From positions 3,262-23,204 of the forward strand of contig PMDT01000328.1 in NCBI GenBank assembly GCA_003154555.1: DNA of 19,943 nt. The letters run 5' to 3'. Source of the DNA: Spirochaetaceae bacterium. GTDB taxonomy: Bacteria > Spirochaetota > Spirochaetia > SZUA-6 > Fen-1364. A program made the position numbers and the translations under genes. Every line of letters begins with the position of its first letter. Position 1 is the stretch's first letter. Positions 1 through 6,553 of the stretch are shown here, piece by piece. The notes under the pieces were generated by a model. It was not told the origin of the DNA. It was given only the letters and a program-made list of their open reading frames with translations, and searched no databases.

Positions 1-378
1 TACGGCCTCGCGGTCATGGTCGAGGTCCTCGCGGCCGTCATGACCGGCGCCTCCGTGACGAAAGACGTGAAGAGCTGGGTCCTGGACCTCGACCAGGTCA
101 CGGATGAAGGGCACGCTTTCATCGCACTGGACGTCGGGGCCATGATGCCGCCGGACGTGTTCGCGGCGCGCATGGACGCCATGATACGGAGCATACGCTC
201 CGCCCCGAAGGCAGTGGGCGCTGACCGCATCTATCTGCCCGGTGAGAAGGAGTGGGAAAAGCGGGAGGAGGCGCTTCGGGACGGCATCAGCCTGCCCGAT
301 GACGTCGTGGTCAATCTCATGAAGATGGGTGAGGAACTGCGTATCCACCCGCCTTCGTTCGTGAAGCAGTCGGCGTAA
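1..378 (+). CDS. Ldh-family (malate/L-lactate/ureidoglycolate type) NAD(P)-dependent oxidoreductase, C-terminal part
   Basis: The reading frame is open from the first base and ends at TAA 376-378, so this is the last 125 residues of a gene that begins outside the window. Enzymes of this family are cytoplasmic and reduce 2-keto acids to 2-hydroxy acids, or the reverse, with NAD(P). The visible part starts at the tyrosine of the usual GGHKGYG segment and continues through the helix YGLAVMVEVLA. It ends with the family's LPGEKEWE segment followed by a short IxLPDDV stretch, and the second Ldh gene at 4678-5712 has matching LVPGEMEWK and LDLPDIYW segments. The catalytic histidines would lie upstream and cannot be checked. 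The next gene follows after 14 nt, so this belongs to the same operon. Substrate is unknown; a sugar-derived 2-keto acid is plausible from context. Confidence 0.85.
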   Translation, partial: YGLAVMVEVLAAVMTGASVTKDVKSWVLDLDQVTDEGHAFIALDVGAMMPPDVFAARMDAMIRSIRSAPKAVGADRIYLPGEKEWEKREEALRDGISLPDDVVVNLMKMGEELRIHPPSFVKQSA

Positions 379-392
379 GCCGGAGGAGGACA

Positions 393-1295
393 GTGGTGTC
401 AAGCGATTTGAAGGGTGTCATCGTACCGGTCATCACGCCGGTGGACGGAGAGGACCGGGTGGACGAGCCTTCGTTCCGGAAGGCAATCCGGTTCGTCATT
501 GACGCCGGCGTGCAAGGGATATTCTGCGGCGGCTCGGCAGGTGAGGGACCGCTTCTCACCGCACGCGAATGGACGCGCATGGTGGAGATCGCCTTCGCCG
601 AATGCAGGGGAAAGGTGGATCTGCTGGGTGGCGCGATCGACACGTCCACCGCGCGCGTAATCGACAAGATCAAGAGCCTCGTCGCGATCGGCTACCGGAA
701 CATCGTCGTTGCTCCTGCTTTTTACCTGACGACGAAAAGCCCGGAGGAGCACCTGCGGCTGTTCGGTGCGGCGCGTGACGCCTGCGGCGACCGCGAGCTG
801 ATCGCGTACAATATCCCCTCGTGCACCAATTCCGAGATCGCCGTGGAGACATTCCGCGACATGGCCTCCCGCGGCTGGATCCACTACTGCAAGGAAAGCT
901 CGGGCAACATGGAGTACTTCAACAGGCTCGTGCGCATGGGAAAGGACGTGGGGCTCAAGGCCTTCATGGGCGATGAGAACGGCATTGCGGAAGGGCTCCT
1001 GAACGGCGCGTGCGGCATCGTGCCGGTCTGCGCGAACTACGAACCGGCGACATTCATCAAGGCGTACCAGGCCGGCCTGCGCCGGGACACGGTGGAGCTT
1101 GCAAAGCAGCAGGCGCGCATCGGCTACGTGCGGGAAAGGCTGTGCCTGGGCGGCATCAGCTGGGTGGCAGGCGTGAAGTATGCCGCGTCGAGCCTGGGCA
1201 TTGGCTCGGGAAAGCCGGTCTCTCCCCTGCAGCCCGCGGGGGCGGAGCAGCGGAAGCTGATCGATGCAATTGCGACGGGCGCGCGCTCCGCATGA
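393..1295 (+). CDS. Dihydrodipicolinate synthase/N-acetylneuraminate lyase family aldolase
   Basis: This is a 300-residue class I aldolase of the DapA/NanA family, normal length, with a cytoplasmic TIM barrel. Visible signatures are GGSAGEG at residues 46-52 (the family's GTTGE-type loop), the catalytic tyrosine in IAYNIPS (Tyr139) and the Schiff-base lysine in HYCKESSGN (Lys167). Family members join or split pyruvate with an aldehyde, including KDG, keto-deoxy sugar acids, sialic acid and dihydrodipicolinate. Its place between oxidoreductases in a sugar operon argues for a catabolic keto-deoxy-acid aldolase rather than lysine biosynthesis (inference). I chose GTG 393 because GGAGG at 382-386 lies 6 nt upstream; GTG 396 is equally possible. 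The stop codon overlaps the next gene's ATG (ATGA). Confidence 0.9.
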   Translation: MVSSDLKGVIVPVITPVDGEDRVDEPSFRKAIRFVIDAGVQGIFCGGSAGEGPLLTAREWTRMVEIAFAECRGKVDLLGGAIDTSTARVIDKIKSLVAIGYRNIVVAPAFYLTTKSPEEHLRLFGAARDACGDRELIAYNIPSCTNSEIAVETFRDMASRGWIHYCKESSGNMEYFNRLVRMGKDVGLKAFMGDENGIAEGLLNGACGIVPVCANYEPATFIKAYQAGLRRDTVELAKQQARIGYVRERLCLGGISWVAGVKYAASSLGIGSGKPVSPLQPAGAEQRKLIDAIATGARSA

Positions 1296-2398
1296 GCACC
1301 GGCAGGCGCATGACCATGCACGACAGGATGCTCGCGGTCGTCCAGGGCCGGGAGCACGACCGCGTGCCTTTCGCGCAGTACAATATCAGGACCGACCCGG
1401 ATCCCTCCATCGTTGTGGGCCTCGCGGCGCCCAATGCCGACATCTGGTCTGTCATCGGCCGGGAGAATATGGGCATCATCCGCTGGGGGCGCGTGCACAG
1501 GGCGGAGCAACCGAACTGCACGCTCCAGAGCGAAAAGATCTTCTCCGGCGGTCTCCCGGGGAAACGCACCGTTCTCCAGACACCTTTGGGTTCTCTCACG
1601 GAGGAAAGATTCTACGAGCCCGCGTACGACGCCCCCTGCGTCAGGAAGTATTTCGTCGCGGAGCCGAAGGACTACGAGATACTCGCCTGCTACCTGCGGG
1701 ACACGGTCCTGCACGAGACCGTGGACGACTACCTGGCCATCGCGCGCGCCGTGGGTGACGATGGCGTGGTGCCGCTGTGGGTGGGGCGGACCCCCTTCCA
1801 GCAGCTCTGGATCGAATGGGTGTCGATTGAGAATCTCGCCTGGCATCTTTCCGAGTGCCCCGACCTCGTGGAAGAATGCGTGTCACTGATGACGCGCAAT
1901 CTCCGCAGGCTTTTCCAGATCATCAGCACTGCGCCCATCCCGTACGCGGTTTTCCCGGACAACATTACGGCGCCCGTCATCGGGGAGACGTACTTCCGCC
2001 GCTACTGCGTGCCCCTGTACAATGAGCTGGCCGATATCCTGGCCGAAAGGGGTCTCCTGGTGCTCGTGCACATGGACGGCGCGCTGAAGCCGCTGTGGAA
2101 GGCAATCGGAGAGTCGAAGGTCGGGGGCCTGGAATCCTTCTCGCCGCCCCCCGGCAACGATACGAGCGCGAAGGACGCACTTTCCCAGTGGCCGAATATG
2201 CGGCTCCTGCTGAACTTTCCCTCTCCCGCGCACCTGGGTACGCAGGAGCAGATCTACGAAACGGCAGCCCGGATTCTCCAGGAGGCCGGTCACAGCGGCC
2301 ATCTCCAGATCCAGATCTCGGAAAACGTGCCGGCCGGCGTCTGGCGGCAGAGCTTCCCCGTCATCGTGAAGGCCATCGAGGACTTCGGCACGCCGTGA
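1292..2398 (+). CDS. URO-D (uroporphyrinogen decarboxylase/MtaA-like) family protein, copy 1
   Basis: This 368-residue protein has the URO-D fold signature: an N-terminal MHDRMLAVVQGREHDRVP helix (the usual start of these proteins), a central EWVSIENLAWHL region, the NITAPVIGETYFRRYCVPLYNEL helix and a late VLVHMDGALKPLW segment. Corrinoid methyltransferases of this superfamily (MtaA, CmuA) carry HxCG there to hold zinc. Here it reads HMDG (His260), so the zinc cysteine is absent. True heme-pathway HemE is unlikely, because a second divergent member lies at 18000-19169 and both sit among sugar enzymes. Many such proteins in catabolic operons have no known function, and I cannot assign one. 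Start ATG 1292 overlaps the previous stop; ATG 1310 is a later alternative. The stop is 16 nt before the next gene. Confidence 0.85.
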   Translation: MSTGRRMTMHDRMLAVVQGREHDRVPFAQYNIRTDPDPSIVVGLAAPNADIWSVIGRENMGIIRWGRVHRAEQPNCTLQSEKIFSGGLPGKRTVLQTPLGSLTEERFYEPAYDAPCVRKYFVAEPKDYEILACYLRDTVLHETVDDYLAIARAVGDDGVVPLWVGRTPFQQLWIEWVSIENLAWHLSECPDLVEECVSLMTRNLRRLFQIISTAPIPYAVFPDNITAPVIGETYFRRYCVPLYNELADILAERGLLVLVHMDGALKPLWKAIGESKVGGLESFSPPPGNDTSAKDALSQWPNMRLLLNFPSPAHLGTQEQIYETAARILQEAGHSGHLQIQISENVPAGVWRQSFPVIVKAIEDFGTP

Positions 2399-2414
2399 AG
2401 ATGAGGAGCCACCC

Positions 2415-3617
2415 ATGACCACGTATCGATCCCGCTCATTCGTCTACCAGGGGAAACCGGGGCACGTGACGACAGAGACCCTGACCCTCCGTCCCGGCCC
2501 CCGCGACCTGCTGGCAAAGGTGGTGATGTGCGCACGGTGCGGCACGGACAAGACGATCTACCGGTCCGGCCATTCCAACGTCGATCCCTATGCCCCCGTG
2601 GTGCTCGGTCATGAGCTTGTTGCCACGGTCGTGGAAGCAGGGGAGGAGGTGCATACCCTCGCGGCGGGCATCGGGTACCGTGAAGGGCAGACCCTTGCGC
2701 CTGCGGAGCTCGCCTTCAGGCCCGGCGAAAGGGTGACCTTCCAGTCGAGAATCGCCCGGTATCGCGATGGCCTGATGCTCGTGCCCGCACCAATCGCCAA
2801 TCTCTCGTTCCAGATAAACGGCGGCTACGCTCAGTACATGATCGTGCCCGAGACCATGATCAGGTCCGGCTCGGTGCTCCGCGTGGCGGATACGATCAGC
2901 GACGAGGAGGCATGCCTCGTCGAGCCGACCGCCTGCGCCCTGGAATCCATATTCGCCACGCCGCACCCCGTGGGCGTGGACGCCGAGGGACGGCACCTCA
3001 TGCGGGCGGGTATCCGGCCTGGCGGGAATGCGTGCATCATCGGCTCGGGCACGGTGAGCATGATCTACGCGCGTCTTGCGCTGCTGGAGGGCGCGGCAAA
3101 AGTCGTCGTTGTCGTGCGCTCCGCAGACAAGGGGCGATTGGTGCGGGAAACGCTGGGCGACACGGTGACGGTATACGAGGCGCCGCGTACCCCCGACGAC
3201 GCTTCCGCCGCCACGCGGACGGCCGAAGACAGGATCGTCGCTGACCTTTCCCGTCTCACCGACGCGTACCTGTTCGATGACGTCGTGTCGGCCAATGCGT
3301 CGGCCGCCGCGCAGCGCCTCATGCTGCGCCTGTACACCGCGGAAGGCTACGCGGTCGGGGCATGCTTCGGCGGCACGCACGCGCTGGTGGATGGCGCCAA
3401 TATCGACATCAACCACTACCGCGCGGCAAAAACCATCGGCACGAGCGGTTGCTCGACGGACGGCATGAAGACAGTACTCGCCTGGCTGGCGAGCGGTCGG
3501 CTTTCCCTGAAGGGCATGATCTCGTCCCGGCATTACTCGCTCGATGACGATCCGCACGAGTTCTTCACGGTGGAAAACGGCCTGAAGCCGGCGCTCTTCC
3601 CGAACGGGGAGGACTGA
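2415..3617 (+). CDS. Zinc-type medium-chain dehydrogenase/reductase (sorbitol/L-threonine/sorbose-phosphate type)
   Basis: A 400-residue MDR-superfamily oxidoreductase expected to oxidise a secondary alcohol of a polyol or sugar with NAD(P) in the cytoplasm. Catalytic-zinc ligands are visible: Cys42 in CARCGTD (Cys39 is next to it), His66-Glu67 in VLGHE and Glu170 in LVEPTAC. The Rossmann glycine turn is GSGTVS at 210-215, with the last glycine replaced by serine. The four-cysteine structural-zinc lobe, expected around residues 95-120, is missing; that region reads RVTFQSRIARYRDGL. An insertion of about 20 residues precedes it (about 81-104), making the protein longer than the usual 340-350. 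AGGAG at 2404-2408 precedes ATG 2415. The stop overlaps the next start by one base (TGATG), indicating coupled translation. The substrate is unknown; an L-sorbose-1-phosphate-reductase-like enzyme is one possibility. Confidence 0.88.
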   Translation: MTTYRSRSFVYQGKPGHVTTETLTLRPGPRDLLAKVVMCARCGTDKTIYRSGHSNVDPYAPVVLGHELVATVVEAGEEVHTLAAGIGYREGQTLAPAELAFRPGERVTFQSRIARYRDGLMLVPAPIANLSFQINGGYAQYMIVPETMIRSGSVLRVADTISDEEACLVEPTACALESIFATPHPVGVDAEGRHLMRAGIRPGGNACIIGSGTVSMIYARLALLEGAAKVVVVVRSADKGRLVRETLGDTVTVYEAPRTPDDASAATRTAEDRIVADLSRLTDAYLFDDVVSANASAAAQRLMLRLYTAEGYAVGACFGGTHALVDGANIDINHYRAAKTIGTSGCSTDGMKTVLAWLASGRLSLKGMISSRHYSLDDDPHEFFTVENGLKPALFPNGED

Positions 3618-4666
3618 TGGCGCGTCCCCGGGCTGTCATCATCGGCGCCGGCGCGCTCGGCCTGGGCTTTCTCGCCGAGCGGCTTGCGGCGGACTACCAG
3701 CTTCACGTGGCAGACACGATGCCCAAGGCGGACCTTCTTCGACGCCTGGAAGCCGACCAGGGCTTCATGGTGAATATCTGCGGCAAAGACGGCGCGGTGC
3801 CGGTGCGCGTGACGACCCCTTTGACAGTGTCCCTCACCGATACCGCGGATGGGCAGGCGGCATTCAACGAGGCCCTGCTGAATGCCGACATCGTGCTGAC
3901 CGCCACGGGCACGCGCTTTCTTGGCGGCGTGGTCGCGGCGATCCGCCCGGTGCTGAATGCCCGTACGCGCCCCGTCCGGCTCCTCTTCTGCGAGAACGGG
4001 ATGCGGGTCGCCGAGTCCCAGGCAGCGGGTTTCAAGGAACACGTCGTGCGGGCGGATACCGTCATGTCGCGCATGTGCCGATTCGGCGAAGCCCGTGACA
4101 CGGGATTCACTCCGCTCTCATCGGGAATCGCCACGACGCTGATCGTCGAGGAGTACGGCTACCTGCCACTGGACGCGGATCAATGCGGAACGGGGGGCCT
4201 GTTTTCAAAGGCCTTCACCCTCCTTGCCCACGAGCAGTTCGCCGTCTGGAAAGACATCAAATTCTACCTGCACAACGGCATGCATGCGTTCGTTTCCTAC
4301 CACGCATTTCTCGAGGGCGTCGCGCGATTCCCGGACGTGCCGCCCCGTATCCGCTCCCGGGCCTCCGCGGTGATGTTTTCCGAGGTGATTCCCGCCATCG
4401 TGGCAACCCATCCCGTGGCGCAACGCGCCGAAATAGAACGCTATGCCCGCGGGCTCCTGGACCGGTTTTTCAACGCGTCGTTTGATGACAGCATCGAGCG
4501 AGGCGTGCGGGGCATCGAGGAGAAGCTCCAGCCCGCCGAACGGCTGCTCGGTGGTTGCGATTACATCCGCCGCGCGGGAATAGAGCCGCGGGGCTACGAA
4601 AGCACGATCACGGCTGCGCGGATGATCCTCGCTCGCCGGGCGGTGCAGGACTCGGCGCGATTCTGA
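3617..4666 (+). CDS. Mannitol dehydrogenase-family (polyol-specific long-chain) oxidoreductase
   Basis: A 349-residue NAD(P)-dependent dehydrogenase, short like mannitol-1-phosphate 5-dehydrogenase (about 380) rather than the 480-500 residue mannitol or fructuronate dehydrogenases. Residues 8-15 form the nucleotide-binding turn IIGAGALG, and FCENG at 124-128 matches the family's conserved CEN segment. The polyol-dehydrogenase catalytic signature K-x4-N-x2-H is present as Lys215, Asn220 and His223 in IKFYLHNGMH. These enzymes interconvert a polyol or sugar acid (or its phosphate) with the ketose. ATG 3617 sits inside the preceding TGA, so it is translationally coupled to the MDR dehydrogenase. 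The two probably act on the same compound, perhaps oxidising and reducing different carbons to epimerise it (inference). The exact substrate cannot be read from sequence. Confidence 0.82.
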   Translation: MARPRAVIIGAGALGLGFLAERLAADYQLHVADTMPKADLLRRLEADQGFMVNICGKDGAVPVRVTTPLTVSLTDTADGQAAFNEALLNADIVLTATGTRFLGGVVAAIRPVLNARTRPVRLLFCENGMRVAESQAAGFKEHVVRADTVMSRMCRFGEARDTGFTPLSSGIATTLIVEEYGYLPLDADQCGTGGLFSKAFTLLAHEQFAVWKDIKFYLHNGMHAFVSYHAFLEGVARFPDVPPRIRSRASAVMFSEVIPAIVATHPVAQRAEIERYARGLLDRFFNASFDDSIERGVRGIEEKLQPAERLLGGCDYIRRAGIEPRGYESTITAARMILARRAVQDSARF

Positions 4667-4677
4667 AGGGAGGCTGT

Positions 4678-5712
4678 ATGGTTCATGTCACGGGCGAAAG
4701 GTTGCGCGCGGTGGTTGAGGAGGTCCTGGCGGCAGCGGGAGCACCCGCGGCGTCGGCACAGCAGGTGGCGCGTTCCCTCGTCCTGTCCAGCCTCGTGGGT
4801 CACGACTCCCACGGGGTGCGGGCGGTACCTGGCTATGTCGAATCACTGGAGAATGGCGCCATCCATCCGCGCGGCGAGATCACGATCGTCCGGGAACGCG
4901 CAACAACGGCGCTGCTGGACGCCGGGCTCAATCTTGGCATCGTTGCCATGCACCGGGCGACTGACCTTGCCATGGAGAAGGCGCGCGCGCACGACCTGGG
5001 CATGGTCGCCGTGCGCAACTCCACCCATACCGGGAGGATGGGAGAATACGTCGTGCGTGCCGCGGAAAACGGCTTCATGGGCCTGGTCTTCGGGACCGGC
5101 GCGCTGCCGGGCGGCACCGTCGCGCCCTACCTGGGGATAAGTCCCCGTTTCAACAGCAATCCGATCGCGTGGGGCGTGCCGGCCGGCGCACATCGCCCGG
5201 TCTTTTTCGATTTTGCCACGTCCGCCGCGGCCGTCGCAAAGCTGATGCTTGCGCAGGACAAGGGCCAGCCGGTCCCCGCGGGATGGCTCGTGGATGGAAG
5301 CGGCAAACCGACGACGGATCCCGGCGATTGGCAGCGCGGCGGGGCCCTGCTGCCTTTCGGCGGGCACAAGGGCTACGGCTTTCTTTTCCTCATCGAGCTG
5401 CTCGCCGGTGGTCTGTCGGGCATGAGCTGCGCACCGCTTGCCGACTACCAGCCCGATTTCTCCGCCGTGGTCATGGCGGTCAACATCGACGCTTTTCAGC
5501 CCCTGGCCCAGTTTCGGGACATGGCGGACCGGCTTGTCGACGCGACCAAGGAAGCGCGCAAGGCACCCGGCGTGGATGAGATCCTCGTGCCGGGCGAGAT
5601 GGAGTGGAAGACGCTCGAAAAAAGAAACCGGGACGGGCTGGACCTCCCGGATATCTACTGGCAGCGCATTGTCGATGCCGGCGCCCGGCACGGAGTGACA
5701 GTGACAGCCTGA
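4678..5712 (+). CDS. Ldh-family (malate/L-lactate/ureidoglycolate type) NAD(P)-dependent oxidoreductase, complete
   Basis: This complete 344-residue member is of normal length for the family. GHDSHGV at residues 41-47 and the catalytic His117 in STHTGRMGEY are both intact, as are the nucleotide-site segment FDFATSAAAVAK and the signature FGGHKGYGF before the C-terminal part. It should interconvert a 2-keto acid and a 2-hydroxy acid using NAD(P). The start is ATG 4678, preceded by AAGGGAGG 4666-4673; an in-frame upstream extension lies inside the previous gene and is not credible. It closes the plus-strand operon, and its stop lies only 8 nt from the stop of the convergent RraA-like gene. The truncated gene at 1-378 is a paralogue, so the operon is bracketed by two Ldh genes. 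They could serve two steps or two stereoisomers (inference). Confidence 0.92.
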   Translation: MVHVTGERLRAVVEEVLAAAGAPAASAQQVARSLVLSSLVGHDSHGVRAVPGYVESLENGAIHPRGEITIVRERATTALLDAGLNLGIVAMHRATDLAMEKARAHDLGMVAVRNSTHTGRMGEYVVRAAENGFMGLVFGTGALPGGTVAPYLGISPRFNSNPIAWGVPAGAHRPVFFDFATSAAAVAKLMLAQDKGQPVPAGWLVDGSGKPTTDPGDWQRGGALLPFGGHKGYGFLFLIELLAGGLSGMSCAPLADYQPDFSAVVMAVNIDAFQPLAQFRDMADRLVDATKEARKAPGVDEILVPGEMEWKTLEKRNRDGLDLPDIYWQRIVDAGARHGVTVTA

Positions 5713-5720
5713 CTGCGGGC

Positions 5721-6488
5721 CTAGAGCACGCCGAAGACCTTGTAGACTTCCGCCACCGGCATGCCCGAGGTGAGCGCCGCGCGCACCTTGTTCTCGTGCT
5801 CGAAGAGAGCCTCCACCTGCAGGAGTACCTCGTCCACCAGGTCGCCCGGGATCAATTGCACGCCGTCATTGTCGCCGAAGAGGAAATCCCGGGGCCGCAG
5901 CGGCACGTAGTAGCTGAGATGACCGGGAAGGTAGATCGGCTCGTTCACTTCGGTGATGATCCATTCGCTGTCGGTGAACGGACAGACGCCGAATGAGAAG
6001 ACGGGGAAATCCGGCATCTTGATGATGAACTGGCTGTCACGGAGATTACCTGCCATCAGCATGCCGCGCGCGCCCTGGGCGCGCGCGAGCTGGCAGGTCA
6101 TCTCGCCGCAATGGCCGATGCGACGGTCGCCGCCGCAGTCGTAGCAGACAATGACGCCGTCCTCCGCGGCCGCGATGGCCTGCATCATGCGCTCCTGCGG
6201 ATGCCCGCCTTCGGCCTCCCACTTCGCCTGCAGCGCCTCCTGCTCCGGCTTGGGGCGCTCGCTGAACACGATCGAATGCGCCTTGATCGGCAGGACGCGC
6301 CCGGCAAGCTGCATGCCCTGTCGCAGCGGTCTGAACTGGAGCGACAGCAGCGTGTTGTGGACGCCCAGCTTGAGGAGCACGTCGGCGATCGCCCCGCCGT
6401 AGCCGGCCCGGCGATAGCGCTCGATGCGCTCGATGTCGGTGATGTTCAGTGTGCGGATCACCTGCGGGACTGTGTTCTGCTCTGCCAT
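5721..6488 (-). CDS. RraA-like/demethylmenaquinone methyltransferase-family protein (possible class II pyruvate aldolase)
   Basis: A 255-residue protein with the RraA fold core at about 108-155: DGVIVCYDCGGD, then HCGEMTC with the conserved Gly-Glu at 128-129, then AGNLRD with Arg150-Asp151. In divalent-metal HMG/CHA aldolases the Gly-x20-Arg-Asp motif binds metal and substrate; its presence makes a catabolic aldolase or oxaloacetate decarboxylase plausible, though RraA-fold proteins also include an RNase E inhibitor. A long N-terminal arm (1-60) and C-terminal arm (about 205-255) make it larger than classic RraA of about 160 residues. ATG is the complement of 6486-6488, supported by AAAGGAGA at 6498-6505. 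Upstream in-frame sequence overlaps the GH2 gene and is rejected. It is the last gene of the minus-strand transporter operon, 65 nt after GH2. Confidence 0.82.
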   Translation of the reverse strand: MAEQNTVPQVIRTLNITDIERIERYRRAGYGGAIADVLLKLGVHNTLLSLQFRPLRQGMQLAGRVLPIKAHSIVFSERPKPEQEALQAKWEAEGGHPQERMMQAIAAAEDGVIVCYDCGGDRRIGHCGEMTCQLARAQGARGMLMAGNLRDSQFIIKMPDFPVFSFGVCPFTDSEWIITEVNEPIYLPGHLSYYVPLRPRDFLFGDNDGVQLIPGDLVDEVLLQVEALFEHENKVRAALTSGMPVAEVYKVFGVL

Positions 6489-6553
6489 GGTGCCAAGTCT
6501 CCTTTGTCGGTCAGATGGCTGTTTGGCGCGGTCCATGCCGCGCCGCGAAGCTC

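Noticed and set aside
393..1295. Calling this gene lysine-pathway dapA
   Set aside because: The family fits, but no lysine or cell-wall gene is nearby and the setting is sugar catabolism, so only the family is assigned.
1292..2398. Calling this URO-D protein HemE of heme synthesis
   Set aside because: It lies inside a catabolic operon, a second divergent member is present in the window, and no other heme gene is near.
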